A stretch of DNA of 64,000 nucleotides from Calonectria ilicicola (lineage: Eukaryota; Ascomycota; Sordariomycetes; Hypocreales; Nectriaceae), in NCBI GenBank assembly GCA_020809705.1, contig CP085827.1, positions 3,100,001-3,164,000 of the forward strand, in the 5' to 3' direction. The notes beneath the pieces are model-generated. The model was not told the DNA's origin and did no database searches. It worked only from the letters and a program-made list of their open reading frames with translations. Shown here one piece after another: positions 34,271 to 43,982 of the stretch; positions within the stretch are counted from its first letter, which is position 1; each line of letters opens with the position of its first letter. A program made the position numbers and the translations under genes.

Positions 34271-35773
34271 CTAAGCCGTGCGTTTTGCTTCGCTTAGAAT
34301 TCTGTCAACTTCGAGCTTGTGCTTAGAAAAGTTGTCCACCAAATCGTCCCACATCTTGGGGTCGTGTTCGTGCTTTTCCTTGCTATTCCAGGCCCAATCA
34401 GTAATCGTAAATGCTCGAGAGCTCTCAAACATGAAGGCAATAGAACCAAGCGAAATCTGTCTAACTGGTGGGTCTTCCTTGGAGGCTTCATAGAATTGTT
34501 CATAGGCAACTCCGTGAGGGACGTAGCCGCATTCAAATGAGATGCTACCCGGCTGGAACTCGTCGGAGCGACCGCCATATTCGCCGTAGATGAGACCCAT
34601 GAGCTCAGAGGCACAGTTCCTGTGGTAGTATGGTGGTCGGTAGGTATGAGATGCAACGTCCCATCGAGGGGAAAAGATGAGGAAGTCAGCCAAGGGGGCT
34701 GCTGGATCTCGAGATTTGGCTGTGAGAACACAAAACACTGAGGGATCAAGGTGATCCACGGAAATGGATCCAATGTTGACGAATTTTGTCAAGTCATACT
34801 TGTATGGAACGTAGTTTCCATGCCAAGCGATAACATCAAAGGGGCAGTGTGTTTGTGTGCTCTTGAAGAACTTGCCGCCAAGTTTGTAGATAATATCCCA
34901 AGGGTCATCCTTTGTGACTTCATAAGCAGCAACGGGATGCAAGAAATCACGGGCATTTGCAAGACCGTTCGCGCCAAGTGGACCAAGCTCAGGTAACTCC
35001 CAGTTGGATCCCCAAATCTCCAAGATGTATCCACGAGTTGGTCCTTCCACATTGACCTTGAAGCGCTGCCCACGCTGAATGATGCAAATTTCTCCAGGTT
35101 GAACGTAAAGAAAGCCGAATTCCGTCTGGATATCGAGGGAACCCTGCTGTGGCACAATGAGAAAATCGCCATCAGAGTTGACAAAGGCAGACTTGGTCAT
35201 GCTCTTGTTGCACAAAAATACATGGGTTGCCAATCCTTCTCGCAAGGTTGGGTCACCGGATCCAGCAACAGTCTTTAGACCGGCAACAAAATCCACATCC
35301 TCGCCCTCGGGAATAGGGTATGGCTTCCAGGCCAGCTGAGTGGGGGAGACATGGACCCGAGGATTGATTGGGATGAAGGTAGACTCAGTGTCTGCATTAT
35401 CGGGAAGTTCGCTCTGTGGCTAGCGTTAGCTTTTTTTTCCCCTCCACGAATGGGAAACACCCACAAATCCTTGATGAGCGACAGCAGGTCTGGAACGGTA
35501 TAGCCAAGCTTTCTTGTTCATGTGACGAGGGGCAACAAAAGCTGAGGCTGTCATTTGCTCGGCGTAGAGACCAAATCGAATCGCTCTGGGGCTATTCTGG
35601 CCTTTCGGAATTGTCCCGGGAATTGCTTCTGATTCAAAGTGGTTACCCAGCCCAGGCATGTACTTGTAAGGATCATTTGGTCGAGTCTCAAAAGAGGGAA
35701 TGGCTCCATTTTGCTGGGTAGCGGCCCAGTGGAAAGCGTTCTGGAAATCTTTTGGAGTAAGCTGGGACGCCAT
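34271..35773 (-). CDS. Homogentisate 1,2-dioxygenase-like enzyme
   Basis: Cupin-fold Fe(II) ring-cleaving dioxygenase. In tyrosine/phenylalanine breakdown the family converts homogentisate to maleylacetoacetate. Two exons, 35773-35465 and 35413-34271, with an intron using donor GTGGGT, giving 483 residues, longer than most homologues. Visible family features: NSPRAIRFGLYAEQMTASAF, APRH, PQQGSLDIQTEFG, IQRGQRF, GANGLANARDFLHP. Iron ligands by motif: His and Glu in PPYYHRNCASE and His in VPHGVAY. The segment before the last ligand reads GSISFECGYVPHG rather than the usual SLHxxMxPHGPD, so this looks like a divergent paralogue and another gentisate-like substrate is possible. No fumarylacetoacetase or maleylacetoacetate isomerase neighbours. 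Confidence 0.85.
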
Positions 35774-35879
35774 GATGACTTATTGTATAGAGCTGAATGC
35801 TTTGGCTTTTGTCTTGTGTTGACACGTAAATTAGAAACCTTTGACGGCTTTTATGATGTGCTTCCCTCACCTCCAAACT

Positions 35880-35901
35880 CCCCACATGGAGACTGGTGGG
35901 G
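35880..35901. promoter_or_regulatory. Divergent CreA-type site pair near dioxygenase start
   Basis: CCCCAC (35880-35885) and GTGGGG (35896-35901) match the SYGGRG consensus of carbon-catabolite repressor CreA in opposite orientations, 107-128 nt upstream of the dioxygenase ATG. Binding is an inference from consensus only. Confidence 0.4.
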
Positions 35902-36414
35902 TAAGTCAAAGGAGGAGAATTAGGACATTGCGCATTCATAATAGCTTCATAAGCAAACAATACGTGGGGCTCTTGGAAGTATATGTAAATTAATTGAAAC
36001 ATTTTATGGAAATTCGGCTTTCGTACTCGGAAGGCTCGGGACTTCTCGGATCCATGCATTTTCTATGGTGAGCATCACCAAATGCATCGGCTTGTTTCTG
36101 GAGAGATGCACCTCATAATTAGTGGCCTGTCGATCACCAGAAATACTACATAGTGGTATTAAATACAATAAAAGTATCTCCCGTTGGACATGGTACGATC
36201 TAGACGCTATGGAAGAAACGGTTTTCACTGAGCAGAGGTAGACAAGTCAAGTGCCACCACGCTAATGGCTATAAATAGGACCAACTGCTACCAATCATAT
36301 CAGAATTCACCATGTACATGTATTCTAAATCTTGTTTAAACATCAATGAAAAGATTATCTCCTGCTATTCTTGGCCTTCCATTACGTGTATAGCATTGTT
36401 GGCTGGGTGTGCTG

Positions 36415-36438
36415 ATGTGGGGAATTAACACCCCACAT
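36415..36438. promoter_or_regulatory. Inverted repeat ATGTGGGG/CCCCACAT
   Basis: Perfect 8-bp inverted repeat with an 8-bp spacer, again containing two CreA-type GTGGGG sites, about 650 bp upstream of the dioxygenase and about 230 bp past the hydrolase stop codon. It could also form a short hairpin near the hydrolase 3' end. Confidence 0.4.
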
Positions 36439-36662
36439 GAACAGCTTGTGAACAGAGTGATGGCTGGCGCATTGACGATCGCATTCCTAAAAATTGATTA
36501 AAGTTTTATCAAATGATATCCACCTGGAATTAATTCCTAATAACTTTCCCGCATTCTATGGGCCGTTGACGCAAGGTCTCTGGAGTAACCGATTCACAGA
36601 AACTCGGCCCAGAGTGACGCATAATAATCAAGACAATTGATGAGGTCTCAGACATTCAATTT

Positions 36663-38672
36663 CTAAACAAGATCCCGCGAGATTTTATATGTATAGTCAC
36701 GTTCAAATATCTTCTCTCCTTGTTCCCATGCTTCCATTCTAGTGTTCAAATGCCACTCTGTTCGTGATGCTGTCATTTTGGTCCAGCCTTCAATGGCCAA
36801 GTTTAGCCCTTTGCGACCAAATTCTTGGCAGAATTCCTGTTCAACAGTGGCTGACAATGGATCATCAGGGTGAATCGAACATGTCGCCTTTGTGTTCCCT
36901 CCCCATCTCCATCCGTTTTCTTCGCTCTCGTATAGACCTTCGTCACCATCGAAGCAGATTGTGACTCGATTGGTGTCCAAATCTTTCGTGATAGTGTTTT
37001 TACTTTTAGCTTCCCGCAATGTTATAGCGTTCAAAGGCTTTCCATTTTCGGCAGGCTCAAATGGCTTTAACTGGCCATCAAGAGAGTTCTCCGGTCGATT
37101 AGGAAGTTCCAAGCTGCTGTGGGCACAATCCAATGTCAATGTGGCAGCTTCGGGTGAAGGCCAAACAGTAGGGAAATATGAAGTGGAGAGTGCCATGCGA
37201 ATGACGCTTCCGGCACTAATGCGCTGTCCGCATTCATTCAATTTGACCTTCACGTCGTAAAATCGACCTGGTTCGAGAGGCTTTAGGTCAATATGGCTAT
37301 CCCGATGGGTCAGGTTCAGAAGCCCATAGGTGAGCCTCGTCGCTGATCCGTTCGGGAGAACTTCAGAAACCACAACTGCAATAAAGGCGTTTGGCTTATC
37401 ACTTGCAAGTCGCAAGTGAGCGACAGCCGGTCCAAGAATTTCTAGCGGCTCGGTGAGAGGTTGGCTATCAAATACCTGGGAATCTGCAGCCTCTTCGCGT
37501 TGATCTCCGGCCGTATCTGCATCTAGGCCGTAGGAAATCCATCTCCCTGCGGCAAACCCAACAGTTTGAGGCGAGCAGAATGAGATGAGATCATTACTAG
37601 ACGCGGAGCCATCTAGTAACTGTCCCTTGGAAAGGCCCATAAACCGAGGCTTGATGCTAGCGCTCGGCCAGTTCTCCTCTGCAACCCATTGGCCTGGGCG
37701 GAAATCGTAGAACCTCCGTGGTGCGACGGTATCTTGGAGATAGCATCTCAGAGCAGGTTCATCCATGATGCTGGTTTCCTTTCCCTTTAACCACTTATCC
37801 CACCAACGCACGGATTCTTGCAAAAAGCCAATCTGTGGTCCAGTCTTCGCAAAATTGGGATACTTATGAGGCCAAGGGCCAACCAATGCTTTCTTAGGGC
37901 ATTGAAGATGTTCCATCATTCGGAAGATAGAGTTAGAGTACGGATCCAGCCACCCTCCAACCAGGTAGACAGCGCATTCAACATCGCTATAGTTTTCACA
38001 AATTGAAGCATGTTTCCAGAAATCATCTCGTCTTTGATGCTGGTGCCACTCTTCGATATATGGAGCACCGGTTTCCAAACGTTCCATCCACATTTCCCGC
38101 CACTTATCGCCCACGAGGGCAGGGTCTGGTGGCGTGGGGGCAATCGAGAACATGGTGGCACCCCAGAGGAAATTCTCGACAAGATGACATCCGCCCATGA
38201 AATGAATATCATTGTCATAGCGATCATCAGTCGAGCAAATGGAAATGATTGCTTTCAGCTCTGGGGGTTGCCGAGCGGCAACCTGCAAGCCATTGAACCC
38301 TCCCCAGGAGATACCAATCATGCCAATTGAACCTGTGCACCATTTCTGAGAAGCTATCCATTGCAAAATTTCCAAAGCATCATCCTGTTCTTGTTTGAGA
38401 TACTCGCCAAGAAGAACACCTTCGGAATCGCCTGATCCGCGGATATCCACGCGGACGCATGCATACCCATAAGCTGCGACATATGGATGGTTCAAAGCAT
38501 CTCTGTGTGCCGTTCCATCGCGCTTTCGATAAGGTAGATATTCCAGAATGGCTGGGACTGGGTTGGTTTCTGCATTCTCCGGCAGCCAGATCAGCGCTGA
38601 CAAGATGGTGCCGTCAGAGAGGACGATTTGGTCATTTTCGTGAATACGAATTGGAAGCTGAGGATCTGACAT
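36663..38672 (-). CDS. CocE/NonD-type alpha/beta hydrolase (peptidase S15 family)
   Basis: Single-exon 669-residue serine hydrolase of the X-Pro dipeptidyl-peptidase/cocaine-esterase superfamily; members act on acyl esters or N-terminal prolyl dipeptides. N-terminal strand DGTILSALIWLPE, then YLPYRKRDG, the RGSGDSEG segment, nucleophile elbow GISWGG with Ser122, Asp in VGGWLDPYSNS, His in GPWPHKYP. The C-terminal half is the jelly-roll PepX_C domain (SQPLTEPLEILGPAVAHLRL, VLPNGSATRLTYG). No signal peptide, so probably cytosolic. Same strand as the dioxygenase and transporter genes, which suggests an esterase step feeding an aromatic into ring cleavage (inference). Confidence 0.9.
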   Translation of the reverse strand: MSDPQLPIRIHENDQIVLSDGTILSALIWLPENAETNPVPAILEYLPYRKRDGTAHRDALNHPYVAAYGYACVRVDIRGSGDSEGVLLGEYLKQEQDDALEILQWIASQKWCTGSIGMIGISWGGFNGLQVAARQPPELKAIISICSTDDRYDNDIHFMGGCHLVENFLWGATMFSIAPTPPDPALVGDKWREMWMERLETGAPYIEEWHQHQRRDDFWKHASICENYSDVECAVYLVGGWLDPYSNSIFRMMEHLQCPKKALVGPWPHKYPNFAKTGPQIGFLQESVRWWDKWLKGKETSIMDEPALRCYLQDTVAPRRFYDFRPGQWVAEENWPSASIKPRFMGLSKGQLLDGSASSNDLISFCSPQTVGFAAGRWISYGLDADTAGDQREEAADSQVFDSQPLTEPLEILGPAVAHLRLASDKPNAFIAVVVSEVLPNGSATRLTYGLLNLTHRDSHIDLKPLEPGRFYDVKVKLNECGQRISAGSVIRMALSTSYFPTVWPSPEAATLTLDCAHSSLELPNRPENSLDGQLKPFEPAENGKPLNAITLREAKSKNTITKDLDTNRVTICFDGDEGLYESEENGWRWGGNTKATCSIHPDDPLSATVEQEFCQEFGRKGLNLAIEGWTKMTASRTEWHLNTRMEAWEQGEKIFERDYTYKISRDLV

Positions 38673-39385
38673 GATCGGAGAAAATTACCCAGATAAAGAA
38701 TCGAGTAGGGTATGTGTCTGAGATAAGGTGATACTGAGTGATGTATTGTTACTGTAGGTCACCCCGCGGCCTGACTGAGATGTTCCTCTAAGAGAGCGAC
38801 AAAAACAGATCATATTTTATAATCTCTTAATCAGTGCCCCATATTATAATCCACCTGACAGCCGCAGCGAATTTTAATGACCTACATGAAACTAGACCAT
38901 TATGGATGGCTTGAATGCAAAGATGATTCCTCGGCTTGTCTAAATCATGATGATTTCTGACCTTGCCGATCCCGCTCACACCCATTGTCTCAATTTCTCA
39001 ATCTTATGCCCGTATTTGGGTTAGCACAATTGAGATGGACAAAGCTTTGGTCAATTGGGCAGTGGCCAATAGCCATGGCATGATAAGGTATCCCCACCCT
39101 CTCCTTGTCCCATCATGGAAAAGCGCAAGAAAAGAAATTACGGTTACGTCAGCTATTGCACACAACAAAACGTCAGAAAAATGGCAACCAATCAAATAGT
39201 TCACAGGTCTGTTGTACAATACACCCCTTGAAAGATTGTGCCCCTATAACATCCTCACCTTAAAACTTAACCAGCTGAAGATATTAGTTTGGTGGTAAAA
39301 AAAAAAAAAGAAAATAAGTAAATAAACAAATATTAATAGGCTTTATATATAAATTATTTATTTACTTTATTTATATAATAATTAT
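38673..39385. other. Intergenic with truncated MITE copy
   Basis: 5' flank of the hydrolase gene, then MITE-like copy B from 39215. No gene seen. Confidence 0.6.
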
Positions 39386-39405
39386 TTATTTATAATTAGG
39401 AGGGT
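39215..39405. mobile_element. MITE-like element, copy B (right end lost)
   Basis: 39215-39240 matches the terminal repeat of copy A (TACAATACA then CCCCTTGAAAGATTGTG). The following 60 bases share ACTTAAC and ATATTAG/ATATCAAG-like blocks, and the centre is the same kind of AT-rich fold-back (AATTATTTATTTACTTTATTT). The matching right terminal repeat is missing: the element runs into the 3' coding end of the transporter gene at about 39386-39405. The right boundary is approximate. Confidence 0.7.
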
Positions 39406-41113
39406 CCTGAGTCTCGTTGTCACCCCAAGTTGCCTCCCAACCTTGCTCAGCGAGATAATCCTTCCATTTTTGATCTTCTTCATCCAGATTTTTGCTGACA
39501 TCTTCCATCAAAATCCAGGCAAGAACAGCGCCCAGAGCAGCAAAGCCAGATCCGATCAAGAACACGGTTTGGTTTGCCTTTTGCCCATCACTATACTTAT
39601 TTTGAATAGCCGTGAAAACCTGCATATTGTAAGTTGATTGTCTTGCGGTCAAAATAGTGCTGCTCATACCTCTGTGCCAATAGCCGCTCCAGCCTTGGCA
39701 AAAGCTGAAATAAGGCCATTGCATTGGCCTCGAATGGCAGTAGGGAAAGGTTCGGCGGAGACGAGACTGATAACACTATAGAACTGTCAGTATAGAAGAT
39801 TGAGAAAACGATGGGGTCGGCTCTCGGCTTACCTCCCAGGTCCAAGTTCTCCCAATGTCAGGAAGACACCATACAGAACCACAAATAGAGGAAAGATGCT
39901 TTCAATCTTGTAATATGCGCCTCCCAAGACGAACCCCAAGATTGCCTGAAGAACGAAACCGAGCACCATGGTCTCCCTTCTTCCCAGCTTGTCGGCCAAC
40001 ACGCCGCCGACGAATGGCCCAGGGAGGTAAAATGCGTTAATAACCACACCCCATCCAAGATTCTTGATTAAAGAGTCTGATGGGTTGGCTTTAGACACAA
40101 TCGTGGAACTGAAGACACCAAAAGGGATTGAGATCCAGTTGTAGATGAACCAAGTCCAACCGCCAGCAAGAAGTCGTCGCCAGTACCTTTTGACGATGAG
40201 AAGATACGGCACCTTCTGCTTTCGCATTGCAGATTTGCGGAAGGCTGTAGAAACGGCCATTCTCATCCGGAACCAGAAGATTACCAATGGTGGAATCATT
40301 CCGAGACCAAAGGAAAGTCTCCAAACTAACTCATACTTTTCCTTCTTTTGATGCACGCACAAGAGCAAAATCAAAGGCACCAAAGCACCAAAGCAATAGC
40401 CAAGAGATGCTGCAACCTCGCTCATCACGGCAAAGATGAAACCTCGTCGCTTACGGAAACCGCTGGACTCATCTGTAGCTTCCATAGCACCGGCACCTTC
40501 ACAAGTTAGAATGATAACTCAAGATCAGCCAAAGCCAGGGTATCATACCTGTGACGGGATACTCTCCGCCAGCTCCAACACCAGCGACACCTCTACCGAT
40601 AACGAGCATCCACATCAGCCCGGTCTGTCGTACCGTTTGCCGCGGTGCTCATTATAATGCCGACTGTAAGGATAATTGTGGTGGCGATGGCGCCAGTCTT
40701 GCGACCCCATTGATCGGCAACATAGCCAAAGATTATCATTCCAACAATCATGCCAATCAAGAAGGAGTTCGAAAGACGAGAATACATGGTATTAGTCAAA
40801 GCATCCGGGTAAAGATCCTCGAATAAGAGCTCGACGTTGCCAATGACTAATGCATTGCTTGAAGGTGTTAATACAAGAGAAATGTTGGGTTAATTGGAAG
40901 TGGAAAAACTTAATAGCCATCTGATGCTGTCGCAATGGACATGAAAAGCAGCATAAGCCAGACGGACACTTTGCTATACCATTTTCCTTCGGGCTGACCA
41001 TTTTCTCCAGCCTCAGCAGTCAATTCGGGATCGCTGCCGGTGCTGTCATGAGGAATAATATCCAGTGGGGCCTGTGTCTTTTCATCAATTGTCAAGTCCA
41101 TATTGTCTTTCAT
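39386..41113 (-). pseudogene. MFS transporter, phosphate/Git1-like, probably inactivated
   Basis: Plasma-membrane proton-symport type permease of the inorganic phosphate/glycerophosphoinositol branch. Exons: 41113-40914, 40857-40549, 40496-39833, 39775-39670, 39619-39386. MFS motifs: DQWGRKTGA, GRGVAGVGAGGEYPVTG, DKLGRRE, LGELGPG, EPFPTAIRGQ. Three problems. The first intron's donor is TTAAGT instead of GTAAGT (40913-40908), giving TAT-TAA at that point. An extra base in the CCC run near 40620 shifts the frame between TTDR and LMWMLVIG; the summed exon length is 3n+1, as a single extra base predicts. The last codons and stop lie in MITE copy B. Sequencing error could explain the base insertion but not all three. 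Confidence 0.82.
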
Positions 41114-42116
41114 TGTCGTCGCTTGTCACGGGCGTGAGAAGAGAAAGACGCGACGCGGCTGATTGATTCTAAGCGAAGCAAAACGCAACGCGTTTATATT
41201 CCAAAAAAAAAAAAAAATCACGTAGAAAGCGACATCAACGGCTCAATAGCGCAACCTAGAGATTAAGAGATTGTCTCTTATTGGTGCCGCATCAAAAATC
41301 ACTTGAGTCATATCGATTCTCGAGCGGCCTGGGCGGTCGTCTCGTTGATATACCGTCGCCGAGACGATGGTTCGTAATTCGGGTTTCCCAAGAAGGGCAA
41401 TAAATTGTAAGACTAGCTACTTCGGTGCAAAGTTGAAAACTGTTAGATACGGGGTTCCCTGTGGAGTAGCGCTGTTATTGGTTGGTGGTCTGATAACGTC
41501 CAGGCCCTCCCCAGCTGACCCCGCTGAATCATGTTGAGGTGGTAGTTTCTGCCCTCCGATTCACCGCTCGAAGCAAGACGCATCGTTACATCCCCCTAAT
41601 TTTACGTTAAGTCAATCCGTCGTAAAGCTCATACAAGCCCAAGACACGTTTCCCTCAAACGCGCACTGTAGCGAGCGCATCACTTTGATCAAGAGTCTTG
41701 CTACACGCACACATACATTTTACTAGGTGCACACACATAAAGCACCTGCATTTAACATTAAAATAAAGAAATAAGAATGAAATAAATAATTTTATATATA
41801 TTTCTAAACTTATTTATAATAAAATAAATTGGGCCTTTAGTATCTTAGGATTTTCCCAGAAAAGCCCCAGCCAAATAGTTTGATGTGTGCACCTAGCAAA
41901 ATGTATGTGTGCGCGCAGGAATACTCTTGATCAATCAGACTGAAGAGACCAGCGCCAAAAAGCGTAGCATTTCCAGGGCGCTGAACAACACCATGAGAAC
42001 TAGCCAAGAGGTATGCCGGGCCAATAATAGGATAGGTCGGAGTAAAAGAGGAAAAATTAATCTCCCTAAAACAACCAAGTAAAACAATTGCATGCAAAAT
42101 AATCATGGTGATAGAA
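41114..42116. other. Intergenic with second MITE-like family
   Basis: Poly-A tract near 41203-41216 upstream of the transporter start, then the 250-bp inverted-repeat element at 41685-41934. No gene seen. Confidence 0.6.
41685..41934. mobile_element. MITE-like element, family C, about 50-bp inverted ends
   Basis: Ends are TTGATCAAGAGT at 41685 and its complement ending at 41934. Over the first 50 bases the two arms differ at only 5 positions, several of them A/G transitions, and share CGCACACATACATTTT and CTAGGTGCACACA. The centre (41755-41835) is AT-rich and self-complementary. No coding capacity. Target duplication not clear because the end itself, TTGATCAA, is a palindrome. Confidence 0.82.
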
Positions 42117-43573
42117 TTAGGCTGCTAAGACTGGTGTGCCTTTGTCTTCCCATTCCCGTGCAACCATGGCCCAATCGCCATGAGAACTGGCCCAGAATTC
42201 TTCGAGAAAGGTCGGAATACTGGCATAATATTTGAAGGGCGAATTTTCCACCATCATCAGACAAAGGTGACGGATGGTACTTATTTGATCTTGGTTGCCA
42301 TAGCTGCATATTCCTCCGATAAATATGGGCCATGAAAGGTTTGCGACAGACGCACTAATATCTTCGAATCGCTTCAAAGTTTTGAACAGCTTTCGAGTAT
42401 AAAGCTGCTCGTATTCATCGGTATTGGAATTTCCAAGACGTTTGCACGCGTAGAGAAGCCCGGTATGGTGAAAGGCTTGGGCAAGTCGAATGACGTCCTG
42501 TCGATAAGAAGCGCTGGATAGCTCAGTTAGGCGTCCTGTCGCCATCAATGTTGAGCCTTGTGCAATTTCAAATTCATCCTCCAGGTCCAAGATGAACGAC
42601 GAGTGATCACCAGTGGGTTGTTGCAGGGATCGCATGGTGATGTCATGTACAATCTTCAAATAATGGCCAAAGACTACGGGTCCATGTCCGAGTTCTGGAA
42701 GAATTGCATTTGGAATATGATCGGAGCTGAATAATGTGGTACAAGCCAGTACATCAATGCAGGCTACTTGGTTTCTGAGGAAAACAAACAAATCGTCATT
42801 GGATGTCTTTTTAGAAGTGAGAGTATTGATTAGGACCCGAGCAGCTTGAAGGTGGAAGAGAGCAAGGGGGATGTTGGATTCAAGAAGAGAGTAATTGCAG
42901 AGCACAAGTGTGGCTGCAAGTACTGCATCAGGGGTACCAGCATCATTATCAATGTGCTCCTGGATTTCTTGAATGTCCATGCTCGCGAGCTTCCGGATTC
43001 GCTCAGTTATTAGCAAGACGGCTTTCTCGCAAGCCGAACGTGAAATTTCAACTCCGGGTTCTATGTGATGTGGGTTGTGTGCCGCAGCGATGCCAATGAT
43101 GGCGAGCCGTAACACTGGCTGTGTTTTTGCCAAGGGGATGACCAGACGCTTATACTCATTGTGCTGCGAGTCCACCCATACATTGATGGGGGCTATTTCA
43201 GTGGTATAGTACTGCATCAATTGGTTTAATATCGGCTCTGGCAAAAGTTCAGCCTTGGAGGTTATAGGCTGAGATTCCACTCTCTCCAGTGGTGGTCCTC
43301 TGTTATGCTGAGGCGGAGGCACCTGCAGCAGATCAGGCGCACCAAGGCCTTTGAACCGACCACGACTCGCAATCGAGTTGGTCCAGCGAAAGCGGGGACC
43401 ATATCCTGGACAGGGACATCCCTTTTTAATGCACTTGATGCAGTGTGGCGTTGTGCGATCACAGCGAATGCGCCTTAACTGACAGCTGCGACAATCTGGT
43501 CATTTGTCAGCCACATGTACCAATGCGCTCATCGTTGAGCCAAACCTTTGGCAGCAGATTGAATCGATGCCAT
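42117..43573 (-). CDS. Zn2Cys6 transcription factor (468 residues)
   Basis: Two exons: 43573-43546 (MASIQSAAK) and 43495-42117, with a 50-nt intron (donor GTTTGG, branch CTGAC, acceptor CCAG). Zinc cluster: Cys11, 14, 21, 28, 31, 36 in CRSCQLRRIRCD, CIKC, GCPCPGYG. The rest is the fungal-specific TF domain 2 type (Fungal_trans_2): LNQLMQYYTTEIAPINVW, LRLAIIGIAAAH, ATLVLCNYSLLE, HLQAARVLI. This class often regulates the neighbouring catabolic genes; here it sits next to the transporter, hydrolase and dioxygenase genes on the same strand, so it is the candidate local regulator. Confidence 0.92.
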
Positions 43574-43982
43574 TGGGACAGTTGAAGTACTGAACCGTAA
43601 GCGAGAAGTCAGACGTGGGGGATGACAATACTGAGGCGACCCACGGCTTGTTCAATTTTAAACGCGCGTAAATGGAGAAGATCCGAAGACATGGCACTTG
43701 GGCCAGTCACGTGAACAAGGAGAAAAACCGACTCTTGGAGGGAGTGCAAAGACTTTTTCTTTCTAAATTCCTCCTTAGCCTAAGGTATTGAATATGACCA
43801 AGTAGCACAAGGGCAGAGAGTTCGTTTAACGGCCCTGAATTAGCCGATCCTCCCGTCTATCTAAAGATATACCACATGAGAGCCATGGCGCGTGATTAGA
43901 GTCGGCACCAGTTGACTCATTATCTAAGGCCAACTTCTGAACTATACACTTAATTTTTTGGACTGAGTTTTGGATTGAATTA
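43574..43982. other. Intergenic, no gene seen
   Basis: 5' flank of the Zn2Cys6 gene and 3' flank of the next minus-strand membrane-protein gene. Confidence 0.6.

Larger units (their letters stand above)
35774..36662. other. Intergenic, upstream of dioxygenase
   Basis: No gene seen; holds the two CreA-type site pairs noted separately. Confidence 0.6.

Noticed and set aside
41837..42106. Minus-strand frame between the regulator and the MITE
   Set aside because: Overlaps the inverted-repeat element and has no protein-like features.
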